The notes: a model not told the origin generated them from the letters alone. 64,000 nt of DNA from Deltaproteobacteria bacterium (GCA_013812655.1 JACCTC010000237.1:1-64000), one strand, 5' to 3'; counted from the stretch's first letter, positions 35,809-44,251 are shown. Program-made: numbers and translations.

Positions 35809-37494
35809 GTGGGTGAGGCGCACGTGCGCCTGAGCTCCTCAAAGGATTCGGCGACGGATGCGATCGAGGTCTTCACGCCCGACGAGTTGCTCGGTATCGG
35901 CACCGGCGAGGACATCCTTGTCGTCGACGATAACGAGCTGAACCTCATCGCGGTCGAGGCCGCGCTCGCGCCGCTCGGCAAGCGCCTGGTGCTCGTGCAG
36001 TCCGGCGTCGAAGCCCTGTCGCGGCTCCTCGACGGCGACTTCGCGCTGATCATCCTCGACGTCGCGATGCCCGGGATGTCGGGGCTCGAGACCGCGGCGC
36101 TGATCCGCGCGCGCGAGCGTAACCGCAGCACGCCGATCATCTTCATCACCGGCCTGTCAGGACAGGATCAGGTTGTCCTCGATGGCTACGAGGTCGGCGG
36201 CTTCGACTTTCTCGTCAAGCCGGTGCGTCCCGAGATCCTGCGCGCGAAGGTCCGCGTGTTCCTCCAGCTCCAGGAGCGCACGCGCCAGCTCCAGCAGAAG
36301 GTGCTCGATCTTCGCGGCTCCCAGGAGCAGGTTGTCGAGCAGGAGGTCGAGGCGAAGCGCCAGCAGCTCGAAGCCACGCTCCTCGAGCAGCGCTTGAACG
36401 AGCTCGCCGATCTCGATCGTCGCAAGGACGACTTCCTCGCGATCCTGGGCCACGAGCTTCGCAACCCGCTCCAGGCCCTCCACATGGCCGTCGAGGTCCT
36501 CCGCGTGCAGCGCGACGAGCAGACGACCGCGCGGGTGCATCGCCTGATCGAGCATCGCGTCCGCGATCTGGGGCGGCTCGTCGAGGATCTGCTCGACGTC
36601 TCGCGCAGCGCGACGGGCCTCTACCGCGAGCCGGTCTCGCTCCACTACGTGATCGGCCAGGCACTCGACAACTGCCGCGCATCGCTGGGCGCGCGCTCGC
36701 TCGAGGTCGATGCGTCGACCCCCGAGGCGTTCGTGATCGGCGACAGCGTCCGGCTCGTGCAGATCTTCGCGCACCTGCTCGAGAACGCGATCAAGCACAC
36801 GGCCGATAACGGCACGATCAAGATCGCAGTCAGCGCCGACGAGGTCGTCCTGATCAGCGTCATCGACGACGGTCGCGGCATCCCCGCGGAGCTCTTGCCC
36901 CGCGTGTTCGATTCGTTCGTCCGCGAGCGCGCGAGCAAGGATGGCGCCGGCGGCCTCGGGCTGCGGCTCGCGCTCGTCAAGCGGATGGTCGAGCTTCATG
37001 GTGGCTCGATCCGCGCAGCGAGCGCTGGCGATGGCCTCGGCAGCCGGTTCGACATCGAGCTGCCGCGCGCGCCACAACCACCCCGGCAGGTCGTGTCGGA
37101 CGCCGCGCGTCCCACCGGCCTGCGCATCGTCGTGTGCGATGACGCCGCCGACATCCGCGAGCTCGTCGCCGCGACGCTGCGCGAGGAAGGTCACGTGGTC
37201 ACGGTCGCGGCGACGGGCGAGGCCGCGATCCGCGCGATCGTCGACGAGCAGCCCGACGCCGCATTCCTCGACCTCGCGTTGCCCGATCTCGACGGCTTCG
37301 CGGTCGCCCGCGAGGTCCGCGCCCGGCTCGGCACCAACGCGCCGCGGCTCGTCGCGGTGTCGGGCTATGGTGAGGCCAGCGATCGGTCGACTGCCATCGA
37401 GGCTGGCTTCGACGCCCACCTGGTCAAGCCGACCACGCTACGCCAGCTGGTCGACGCGCTGCCGACCGAGCCTCGTCCGCGCCCCGGACAGTGA
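35809..37494 (+). CDS. hybrid histidine kinase REC-HisKA-HATPase-REC
   Basis: 561 residues, GTG start at 35809. Receiver 1 at about residues 34-155 (ILVVDDNELNLIA, phospho-Asp84 in LIILDVAMPG), a coiled coil, then HisKA with His215 (FLAILGHELRNPLQ) and an HATPase domain (N-box LLENAIKHTADN, DDGRGIP, GGLGLRLALVKRM). Receiver 2 follows with Asp near residue 488 (AAFLDLALPDLDG) and the KP motif. No membrane helix or PAS/GAF/phytochrome module is present, so its input must come through receiver 1 or a partner, plausibly one of the heme-oxygenase-like proteins around it. Confidence 0.9.
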   Translation: MGEAHVRLSSSKDSATDAIEVFTPDELLGIGTGEDILVVDDNELNLIAVEAALAPLGKRLVLVQSGVEALSRLLDGDFALIILDVAMPGMSGLETAALIRARERNRSTPIIFITGLSGQDQVVLDGYEVGGFDFLVKPVRPEILRAKVRVFLQLQERTRQLQQKVLDLRGSQEQVVEQEVEAKRQQLEATLLEQRLNELADLDRRKDDFLAILGHELRNPLQALHMAVEVLRVQRDEQTTARVHRLIEHRVRDLGRLVEDLLDVSRSATGLYREPVSLHYVIGQALDNCRASLGARSLEVDASTPEAFVIGDSVRLVQIFAHLLENAIKHTADNGTIKIAVSADEVVLISVIDDGRGIPAELLPRVFDSFVRERASKDGAGGLGLRLALVKRMVELHGGSIRAASAGDGLGSRFDIELPRAPQPPRQVVSDAARPTGLRIVVCDDAADIRELVAATLREEGHVVTVAATGEAAIRAIVDEQPDAAFLDLALPDLDGFAVAREVRARLGTNAPRLVAVSGYGEASDRSTAIEAGFDAHLVKPTTLRQLVDALPTEPRPRPGQ

Positions 37495-37642
37495 CGCGAA
37501 CGGCCAGACCTATCGGGAGGCCAAGGGTTCACCGTGCGCCCACGCTCGTGGAGCTAAATCGCAGCGAGCCTCGTACGGTATATCAGTGATTTCACGCGGG
37601 AGTCGGTGTGCACGGTGATTGCTACTAATCCCGATCACCGCC

Positions 37643-38254
37643 ATGCACCAGGTCGCCAGCATCTTGATGCGCCTCAACATGGCGACGCACATGTGGCACG
37701 AGGAGGCTGACGAGCCGTGGCTCCGCCTCCTGGACATTCGCGTCACCAAGGCTGACTACCTCGCCCAGCTGGTCCGGATGTACGGGTTCGAGGCACCGCT
37801 CGAGGGGGCCTGCGCCTACACCCCGCAGCTCGGGCGTGTCCTCGAGCTGCGCCAGCTCACCCGTGCCGGCTTCATCGCGCAGGACTTGCTCGAGCTCGGG
37901 CTGCGGCCGGCGGAGCTCGCGGCCATTCAATGCTTCTCGATCACGCCGTTCCACGACGTCGCCACGGCGATGGGCTGGCTGTACGTCATCGAGCGCAGCA
38001 CGCTGCTGCACGATCGGGTTCGCCGCCATCTGCTCGCGCGGATGCCGGACGTCACCGACGCGTGCAGCTATCTGGCCGCGTTCGATGGCGCGGTCGGCGA
38101 ACGCTGGCAGACGTTTGGCAAGACGATCGATCGCGTCGGCCAGTCTGCGCAGAACGCGAAGCGGATCGTCGAGGCTGCTCACGAAGGATTCCAGCGCCTG
38201 CTCGAGTGGTTTCGACTTGCACGCGCCACCTCGCACCAGAGGAGCATCGGATGA
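37643..38254 (+). CDS. heme-oxygenase-like protein, paralogue 4
   Basis: 203 residues from the ATG at 37643. Proximal-His motif NMATHMWHEEADEPW (His19, Asp at +4), a textbook MYGFEAPLEGA second motif, the AQDLLELGLRPAEL helix, and the altered distal-helix motif AMGWLYVIERSTLLHDRVRR. Of the five it keeps the most family-like surroundings but also lacks the glycines. No TCTTGCA box upstream, so it is probably driven differently or read through from the hybrid kinase. Its stop overlaps the start of a 57-residue protein. Confidence 0.7.
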   Translation: MHQVASILMRLNMATHMWHEEADEPWLRLLDIRVTKADYLAQLVRMYGFEAPLEGACAYTPQLGRVLELRQLTRAGFIAQDLLELGLRPAELAAIQCFSITPFHDVATAMGWLYVIERSTLLHDRVRRHLLARMPDVTDACSYLAAFDGAVGERWQTFGKTIDRVGQSAQNAKRIVEAAHEGFQRLLEWFRLARATSHQRSIG

Positions 38255-38424
38255 GCCTGAACGAGTCGCTCGAGACCGCCGGGATTGTCATGACCGACGA
38301 AAAAAAGACCCGCGAGCTCTGCGGCAGCAAGCACGAGGCGAAGCGCCTGCGTTGCATGCTGCCGAAGGGGCATGGGCAAGCGCACGAGTCACACACGGTC
38401 ACGCACACGCTGACGTGGAAGTGA
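38251..38424 (+). CDS. 57-residue Cys/His protein coupled to paralogue 4
   Basis: The ATG lies in an ATGA overlap with the stop of paralogue 4. The product has two Cys and several His (RELCGSKHEAKRLRCMLPKG, then HGQAHESHTVTH), spaced as in a small zinc- or heme-binding protein, and no signal or membrane segment. Composition and codon phase are normal for the genome, and the coupling is the strongest evidence that it is real. Function unknown; possibly a cofactor-binding partner of the upstream protein. Confidence 0.65.
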   Translation: MSLNESLETAGIVMTDEKKTRELCGSKHEAKRLRCMLPKGHGQAHESHTVTHTLTWK

Positions 38425-38449
38425 GCCGGCCGCTGCGGTCGAGGAGCGC

Positions 38450-39115
38450 ATGACAACGAGCCCGCCACCGTTCATGTTGCCGATGCAAAATCCGCCGTGG
38501 ATGCTCGTCCGGATCGCGCTCGAGACCCGTCACCATCACACCCAGGCCGACGAGGATCGGCTCACGCTGATGGATGCGTGCTCACCCGCGGAGTACCGCG
38601 CGTTCCTGGCTCGCACCTATGGCTTCGAGTCCGTGGTCGAGGCCGCGATGGTCGGGATCCCCGGGCCGGTCGGTGCGCTCGTCGCATCACGCGCGAAGAC
38701 GGCGCTGCTCCGTCAGGACCTCGAGGCCCTCGGGGTCAAGCCAGCCGAGCTCGACCAGCTCCCACGCTGCACGACGGTGAAGGTCATCGCCACACCGAGC
38801 CAGGCGCTCGGATACCTGTTCGTCCTCGAGCGGCACACGCTGCTCGCCGGGTTGATCCGCCGCCAGCTCGCCCGCCGCCTGCCCGCCGAGATCAAGGCCG
38901 CCTCGCGCTACCTCGCGGCGTATGGCGGCAGCCCGGGGCTGCACCTGCGCCAGCTCGGTGACGCGCTCGGCGCACAGGCACGGATCGCCGCGAATGCGCC
39001 GTCGCGGATCGTGACCGCCGCCAACGAGGTGTTTCGCTCCCAGCGCCAGTGGTACCTCGCTTCGGGCAGCTTCCCGGCGGCCTCCCACGATCGCCGCGTG
39101 CGCTGGGCGGGCTGA
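38450..39115 (+). CDS. heme-oxygenase-like protein, paralogue 5
   Basis: 221 residues, ATG at 38450 with GAGGAG about 9 nt upstream, unlike paralogues 1-3. Proximal-His motif LETRHHHTQADEDRL: HTQAD is very close to the HTQAE of animal heme oxygenase. Then TYGFESVVEAAM, RQDLEALGVKPAELDQLPRC, and the altered distal helix ALGYLFVLERHTLLAGLIRR (one Gly kept, shifted). It lies 25 bp after the Cys/His protein, so genes 4, small protein and 5 form one operon, perhaps with the kinase that follows. Confidence 0.7.
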   Translation: MTTSPPPFMLPMQNPPWMLVRIALETRHHHTQADEDRLTLMDACSPAEYRAFLARTYGFESVVEAAMVGIPGPVGALVASRAKTALLRQDLEALGVKPAELDQLPRCTTVKVIATPSQALGYLFVLERHTLLAGLIRRQLARRLPAEIKAASRYLAAYGGSPGLHLRQLGDALGAQARIAANAPSRIVTAANEVFRSQRQWYLASGSFPAASHDRRVRWAG

Positions 39116-39173
39116 TAGGCCGCGTATCCGCGTGACCCGAGCCGGCGCTCGCGCGACGATGCGCCGAGCGAAC

Positions 39174-40283
39174 ATGGTGGACGACGAGAAGCCGGAGCCG
39201 CCGCACCGGGACACGACGGACGAGAGTCTACGCGCCGAGCGTCACAAGACCGACAAGCAGCTCGAAGGTAGCCTCGGCGCGATCAAGCGCGACGCCGAGG
39301 AGGTCGTCGCCGAGGCGCGCGACAAGGCCGACACGCTGCTGAGTGAGGCTCGCGACGTCGAGGACCAGAAGCTCGCGTCGCAGAGCCTGCCCGGCGGCAT
39401 CTCCGCGAGCGTCAGCGACGCGATCGACAATACCCGTGCGCGCGAGGATGCCGTGCTCGTCGAGGAGCGCAAGGACGCCGACATCGCCGCGGAGCAGGAA
39501 CGCACGCGCCGTCGGCTCGCGCTCGCGAGCCTGCTCGCGCACGAGCGCCAGGATACCGACCTGCACCTCAGCCTCGAGCGCACGCACGCCGACGAGGCGC
39601 TGAGCTCCCGCGAAGACATCCTCGCGCTGGTCAGTCACGATCTGCGCGCCTTGCTCGGCGGCATCGCGCTGAGCGCGGACATGCTGGGCAGGCTCGCGAA
39701 GGCCGAGCAGCCCGACGGCCAGCTCGTGCGCTACGCGACGAGCATCCAGCGCTTCACCGCGAGCATGAACCGGCTGATCGGCGACCTGCTCGATACCGCG
39801 AGCATCGAGGCGGGCAAGCTGTCCGTGGTCCCGGAGCGGCGCGACGCCGCGCACCTCCTTCTCGACGCGCTCGATGCGTTCCAGCCGGCGGCGTTATCGA
39901 AGGGCATCGAGCTGACCTGCGAGGTCGGCGCCGAGCCACTCGTCGCGGCATTCGACTACGAGCGGATCCTGCAGGTCCTCACGAACCTCGTCGGCAACTC
40001 GCTGAAGTTCACCGACAAGGGCGGGCGGATCGCGATCCGCCTCGAGCCCCGCGAGGGTCACCTGCTGTTCACGGTCGCCGACAACGGGCGCGGCATCCCG
40101 GTGGAAGGCCTCGAGCATGTCTTCGCGCGGTTCTTCCAGGCAAACCGTAACGACCGGCGCGGTCTCGGCCTCGGGCTGTTCATCGCGAAGTCGATCATCG
40201 AGGCGCATGGCGGTCGGATCTGGGCGGCGAGCGAGCCCGGCAAGGGCAGCGTGTTCTCCTTCGAGCTGCCCGTCGCCGCCTGA
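39174..40283 (+). CDS. histidine kinase with N-terminal coiled coil
   Basis: About 369 residues from the ATG at 39174; GTG at 39132 and ATG at 39162 are in frame but give a less protein-like start. Residues 10-145 are a long charged coiled coil rich in Glu/Arg/Asp (AEEVVAEARDKADTLLSEAR, EERKDADIAAEQERTRRR). HisKA follows with LALVSHDLRALLGG, then HATPase (NLVGNSLKFTDKGG, ADNGRGIP, RRGLGLGLFIAKSII). No transmembrane helix. It should read the same cytoplasmic signal as the hybrid kinase and could phosphorylate its receivers or the GGDEF regulator. Last gene of the locus. Confidence 0.88.
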   Translation: MVDDEKPEPPHRDTTDESLRAERHKTDKQLEGSLGAIKRDAEEVVAEARDKADTLLSEARDVEDQKLASQSLPGGISASVSDAIDNTRAREDAVLVEERKDADIAAEQERTRRRLALASLLAHERQDTDLHLSLERTHADEALSSREDILALVSHDLRALLGGIALSADMLGRLAKAEQPDGQLVRYATSIQRFTASMNRLIGDLLDTASIEAGKLSVVPERRDAAHLLLDALDAFQPAALSKGIELTCEVGAEPLVAAFDYERILQVLTNLVGNSLKFTDKGGRIAIRLEPREGHLLFTVADNGRGIPVEGLEHVFARFFQANRNDRRGLGLGLFIAKSIIEAHGGRIWAASEPGKGSVFSFELPVAA

Positions 40284-40285
40284 GC

Positions 40286-40567
40286 TCAGCGCAAGCGAAC
40301 GACCGCGATCAGCGCGGCGATCGTTGCGAGGCCGAGCACGATCATCGCGAGCCAGAGCAGGGTGCCGCGCCAGGCGGGTGCGAGCGACGTGCCGCCGCGG
40401 CGGACGCAGGGCAGGCAGACCGCGAAGGTCGTCGCGCCACCATCCGTGAGCTCGCAGCAGTCGCCGCAGACCGCGGAGCGACAGCGCGCGCACGGGCCAA
40501 CCGCGACCGCGCCACACACGCGGCAGCGCGCACTCGGACCTTCACCGGCAGGGATCAGCGAGCCCAT
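40286..40567 (-). CDS. small zinc-ribbon membrane protein
   Basis: 93 residues. Four CxxC pairs in the first 60 residues (CRVCG, CARC, CGDCC, CLPC) make a treble-clef or B-box-like double zinc site, followed by one transmembrane helix (LLWLAMIVLGLATIAALIAV) and a short basic tail. Cytoplasmic N terminus by charge. It converges on the histidine kinase with 2 bp between stops. Function unknown. Confidence 0.72.
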   Translation of the reverse strand: MGSLIPAGEGPSARCRVCGAVAVGPCARCRSAVCGDCCELTDGGATTFAVCLPCVRRGGTSLAPAWRGTLLWLAMIVLGLATIAALIAVVRLR

Positions 40568-40600
40568 CGACCCGAGAGTACCGCGGGCAGGATCCTTGGT

Positions 40601-41356
40601 CTAACGGACGTCAGCGCAGCAGCGAAAGCCGGTCGAGTAGTCGTGATACGCGAAGTCGTGGGCGGTCGTCGCGTACGCGCAGCCGGCTCCATTGCGCCGG
40701 GCGTCGGCGTAGAAGCCGCCGCGAAAGGTGCCGGCGGCGTCGGCGACCCACTCGTGCAGGTTGCCGTGAAGATCGAACACGCCCGCTGCGGTCGTGCACG
40801 CCGTGCGCTCGCCGCCGCGCGAGACGGTGCCGGGCTGCTGGTTGATCCCGGGATCGTTCATGTGTGCCGGATCCCAGATCCCGGTCGAGGTGCCGAAGTA
40901 ATCGACCACGGGATGGCCGGCATACGCGTCGTTGCACGCGCCGGCGACGTACGACGCGCCGTACGGAAACGCGTGGTCGTCCGCGCCTCGACACGCCGCG
41001 AGCCACTCGGCGCTCGTGCACAGCCGCTTGCCGGCCAAGGCGCACGCTGCTTGCGCCTGCTTCCCGGAGATGTAGCCCTGCGGAACCTGCCCCGCGGCAG
41101 GCACCGCACGCACCGTCCGCGTGCCGACGGTCAGGTATGGCGATGCGTCCTGCCACGTACCGTCGGGTTCCTGCTCCTCGAGCGCGCCCTCGTGGCGATC
41201 GATACAGACCCGCACCGTGCCGGTCTCGACCAGCGCCATCCCGGGCTCGCACACGCTCGCGATCTCGCCGTCGACCTCGATCGCCACGCTCGCATCGGCG
41301 GCCGGCGCCGATTCGCCCCCGCACGCGGCGACCAGCGCGATCAACCAAGCTCGCAT
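40601..41356 (-). CDS. formylglycine-generating-enzyme-like lipoprotein
   Basis: 251 residues. Short lipoprotein signal MRAWLIALVAACGG. The rest is the FGE-sulfatase/SUMF1-type fold used by PvdO and EgtB relatives: GYISGKQAQAACALAGKRLC, TSAEWLAACRGADDHAFPYG, GVFDLHGNLHEWVAD and the closing YSTGFRCCADV. The active-site Cys of true formylglycine-generating enzymes is not assured, so this may be a non-catalytic binding variant, as often in myxobacteria. Export to the envelope is clear. Confidence 0.85.
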   Translation of the reverse strand: MRAWLIALVAACGGESAPAADASVAIEVDGEIASVCEPGMALVETGTVRVCIDRHEGALEEQEPDGTWQDASPYLTVGTRTVRAVPAAGQVPQGYISGKQAQAACALAGKRLCTSAEWLAACRGADDHAFPYGASYVAGACNDAYAGHPVVDYFGTSTGIWDPAHMNDPGINQQPGTVSRGGERTACTTAAGVFDLHGNLHEWVADAAGTFRGGFYADARRNGAGCAYATTAHDFAYHDYSTGFRCCADVR

Positions 41357-41426
41357 CGCCGCGGACGATCGCGGTGTGCGAGTCCGCCGTCAAGCTGTCG
41401 GCGTTTGTGAGGTCCGCTCGCGACAA

Positions 41427-43700
41427 TCAGCGCTTGCCGCAGCGCGAGCTGGCCGCGGTCTGCAGCTCGCGCTTCAGCGTCTGCCACGACATGCCGGCCT
41501 CGACCATCGAGTGCGCCGAGTGCACCACGCACACGACGTACTTGCCGTGGTTCTTCCATGCCGTCGTCGTGCCACGCGGCCCCGAGCACGGGCACAGCTG
41601 CGCGAGCGTGCAGCCATTGCGATCGATCGTGCTGTTCGCAGGTGTGCCCGGGCAGACATCGGCGCTGTCGTCGACGAGGTCCCCGTCGTCATCGCCGTCG
41701 CACGCGTCGCCAGCCATGTCGCCATCTGCGTCGGCCTGGTTCGAGTTCGCGACGAGCGCGCAGTTGTCGCCGCCGTCGGCCACGCCGTCGTTGTCGTCGT
41801 CGGCGTCGCAGATGTCGCCGAGGTCGTCGCCGTCGTTGTCTGCCTGGTCGGCATTCACGATCGACGCGCAGTTGTCGGCCTCGTTCGGGGCGCCATCGCC
41901 GTCGAGGTCGTCGTCGCACGCATCGCCCGCGCCGTCACCATCGAGGTCGGCCTGCGACGCATTCGCGACGGTCGCGCAGTTGTCGAGGCCATCGAGCACG
42001 GCGTCGCCGTCGACGTCGTCGTCGCAGATGTCGCCACGCCCGTCGCCGTCGAGGTCCGCCTGGTCGGGGTTCGACGCGGCGACGCAATTGTCGAGCGTGT
42101 TCGCGATGGCGTCGCCGTCGAGATCGGAGTCGCAGGCGTCGCCGAGCTCGTCGCCATCGTTGTTTGCCTGGTCGGCGTTCGCGTCGACCACGCAGTTGTC
42201 GAGCGCATCCGGCACCGCGTCGTTGTCGTCGTCGACGTCGCAGGTGTCACCGAAGGCATCGCCCTCGTTGTTCGCCTGGTCCGCATTCGCCGCGAGCGGG
42301 CAGTTGTCGATGGTGTCGGCAACGCCATCGTTGTCGTCGTCGGCATCGCATGCGTCACCGCTGCCGTCGGCGTCGTGGTCGGCCTGGTCAGGGTTGGCGA
42401 CGAGCGCGCAGCTGTCGCTACTGTCGAGGACGCCGTCGTTGTCATCGTCTGCATCGCAAGCGTCGCCGAGGTTGTCGCCATCGGTGTCGAGCTGGTCGTT
42501 GCTGACCGTCGCGCAGTTGTCGAACGCGTCATCTGCGCCATCGCCGTCGTCGTCGTCGTCGCACGCGTCGCCGAAGCCGTCGCCGTCGAGATCCGACTGG
42601 TCGGCATTCGCCGCACTGACACAGTTGTCGAGCGCATCGACGGCGCCGTCGCCATCGCTGTCGCCGTCGCACGCGTCACCGTCGCCGTCGCCGTCGCCGT
42701 CGCGCTGGTTGGGGTTCGCGGTGAACACGCAGTTGTCCGCGCCATCGTCCACGCCGTCGTTGTCGTCGTCGGCGTCACACGCATCACCGTCGCCGTCACC
42801 GTCGCTGTCAGCCTGGTCGGGATTCGCGACGAGCTCGCAGGTGTCGCTGGTGTCGAGCACGCCGTCGTTATCGTCATCGGCGTCACACGCATCGCCCTGC
42901 GCGTCGCCGTCGTTGTTCGCCTGGTCGACGTTCGAGATCGTCGGACAGTTGTCCGCTGCGTCGGGGATGCCGTCACCATCGACATCGGTGTTGTAGGGGA
43001 TGACGATGTCGCCGCCCTGCACCCAGTCCAGACCGGTCGAGCCACGGCTGGTCGCCACGCCGGTCGCGGGATCGATGATGTAGAGCGGCGTCGGTGAGCT
43101 GTAAGGCATGCCGAGCAGCACGCCACTGCTGTCGAACGCGATCGATCGGAGGTTCGGATTGGAGAGCGTCGCGCGCTTGGTCGCGGTGCCGGTTGCGAGG
43201 TCGATCGTCCACAGCGAGGAGTTCACACCCCACAGCACGTTGTCGCGATCGAACGCGAGGTCCTTGATCCAGCCCGCGCCGCTCTGACCGACGACCGTCT
43301 TCGCGCAGGTTGTCTTGTTGATCGTGTAGACCACGCCGGCGCCATCGACGCCGTACATGATGCCGGTGCGCGAGATTTCGATCGCGATCAGGTTGTCGCC
43401 GATGAGCGTGCAGTGCGCCAACACCGAGCCGTTCGACGTGTTGGCCACGCCGAGGGCCGAGGTGGCGCCGATCGTGACGTAGAGCTTGCCGTCGACGTCG
43501 AACGCCGCACCGTTCACCGACCAGCCCGACCAGCCAGCGATTCGGCCCGCCGCCGTCTCGGTGTCTACGCGCGAGATCGCGTAGCGGCTGCTTGTCGTGT
43601 AGAGCGTGTCAGCCACCGCGATCGCGGGCACGGCCTGGAACGCAACGAGAGCGCACACCAGCGGCTGCCAGAGCTTGATAGGTGACTGCGATTCGCGCAT
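41427..43700 (-). CDS. thrombospondin type-3 repeat secreted protein
   Basis: 757 residues from the ATG at 43700 (GTG/ATG options to 43718 are less likely). Signal peptide ending near AVPAIAVADT, a beta-propeller-like domain of about 200 residues (NGSVLAHCTLIGDNLIAIEI, WGVNSSLWTIDLATG), then 13 tandem TSP3 calcium-binding repeats with DxDxDG loops and one Cys pair each, and a conserved C-terminal module (CPCSGPRGTTTAWKNHGKYV). Calcium should stiffen the repeat rod; the protein is probably exported and cell-surface or matrix-associated. Confidence 0.88.
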   Translation of the reverse strand: MRESQSPIKLWQPLVCALVAFQAVPAIAVADTLYTTSSRYAISRVDTETAAGRIAGWSGWSVNGAAFDVDGKLYVTIGATSALGVANTSNGSVLAHCTLIGDNLIAIEISRTGIMYGVDGAGVVYTINKTTCAKTVVGQSGAGWIKDLAFDRDNVLWGVNSSLWTIDLATGTATKRATLSNPNLRSIAFDSSGVLLGMPYSSPTPLYIIDPATGVATSRGSTGLDWVQGGDIVIPYNTDVDGDGIPDAADNCPTISNVDQANNDGDAQGDACDADDDNDGVLDTSDTCELVANPDQADSDGDGDGDACDADDDNDGVDDGADNCVFTANPNQRDGDGDGDGDACDGDSDGDGAVDALDNCVSAANADQSDLDGDGFGDACDDDDDGDGADDAFDNCATVSNDQLDTDGDNLGDACDADDDNDGVLDSSDSCALVANPDQADHDADGSGDACDADDDNDGVADTIDNCPLAANADQANNEGDAFGDTCDVDDDNDAVPDALDNCVVDANADQANNDGDELGDACDSDLDGDAIANTLDNCVAASNPDQADLDGDGRGDICDDDVDGDAVLDGLDNCATVANASQADLDGDGAGDACDDDLDGDGAPNEADNCASIVNADQADNDGDDLGDICDADDDNDGVADGGDNCALVANSNQADADGDMAGDACDGDDDGDLVDDSADVCPGTPANSTIDRNGCTLAQLCPCSGPRGTTTAWKNHGKYVVCVVHSAHSMVEAGMSWQTLKRELQTAASSRCGKR
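41640..42990 (-). repeat. 13 tandem coding repeats (TSP3)
   Basis: About 36-codon units, each with an aspartate-rich loop and a DNC-type Cys, inside the TSP3 gene. On the plus strand they read as a GTCGTCGTC-rich imperfect repeat and produce long spurious antisense frames. Confidence 0.85.
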
Positions 43701-43918
43701 GAGGACCACCCTAAGCAACGGCAGCTAGCTCATCTACGTAAGAATTTAGCGGGGTTGTGCGGCTCCGTTCCACGTCGCGAATCTTCGTACGGTTGCTTAC
43801 GCCACGATTTCGAATGATCGGGTAAGCGCTCGATCGGTCGTGCTCGCTACCTACAGCCGATTCCAGTCAGCGACATCGCGGGTGAGTCGCATCTCTGTCG
43901 ATCCCGACGTTCGTTAAG

Positions 43919-44086
43919 ATGACCTTGATGCCCGACAGGCACAGCACGACCCACGCGCATGACATGCGGCTCGTGCTGCTCGTCGTGTGGCTCGTCGTGT
44001 CGGGATGTGGCTCGTCTGGGACGATCGCGACGCGGTTGCACGCGGACCCGATCGGTTCATCGAGTACCGACCCCGCGATGTCATGA
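43919..44086 (+). CDS. small lipoprotein
   Basis: An open frame of 55 codons from the ATG at 43919, or 40 codons from the ATG at 43964. From the latter it reads MRLVLLVVWLVVSGCGSSG, a textbook lipoprotein signal with lipobox VSGC, followed by only about 22 residues of mature peptide. Such tiny lipoproteins are common in this group. No SD is obvious. Moderately supported by the signal alone. Confidence 0.5.
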   Translation: MTLMPDRHSTTHAHDMRLVLLVVWLVVSGCGSSGTIATRLHADPIGSSSTDPAMS

Positions 44087-44101
44087 CCGGAGCGTTTCGC
44101 G

Positions 44102-44251
44102 ATGGGACACCTCGCGTTCGTGCTGGCCGACATCATCGCGGTCACCGCTACGGTCGCGCGCCTGGGCGGCGACAGCACCGCGGTCGTGGGCCTCCGGTTC
44201 GGAATGCCGACGATGCTGTCGGCCGCGTGGCTCGTGCTCGAGAGCCACTAA
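44102..44251 (+). CDS. possible 49-residue membrane peptide
   Basis: ATG at 44102 to TAA at 44249-44251. The product is hydrophobic (MGHLAFVLADIIAVTATVAR, then TMLSAAWLVLESH) and could be one or two membrane helices. It begins 15 bp after the small lipoprotein and its stop overlaps the TPR gene's stop by 4 bp in convergent orientation. A gene is plausible but not certain. Confidence 0.4.
   Translation: MGHLAFVLADIIAVTATVARLGGDSTAVVGLRFGMPTMLSAAWLVLESH

Noticed and set aside
28120-40283. bacteriophytochrome partner of the heme-oxygenase-like genes
   Set aside because: Neither kinase nor the GGDEF protein has PAS, GAF or PHY domains, so a phytochrome is not in the window.
41640-42990. CRISPR-like or satellite repeat
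   Set aside because: The periodicity is the TSP3 protein repeat; units vary in codons and have no unique spacers.
40864-43097. Long plus-strand frames of about 660-710 codons opposite the TSP3 gene
   Set aside because: They are monotonous Val/Ile/Ala- or Ser/Pro-rich antisense shadows of the aspartate-rich repeats, without domains.
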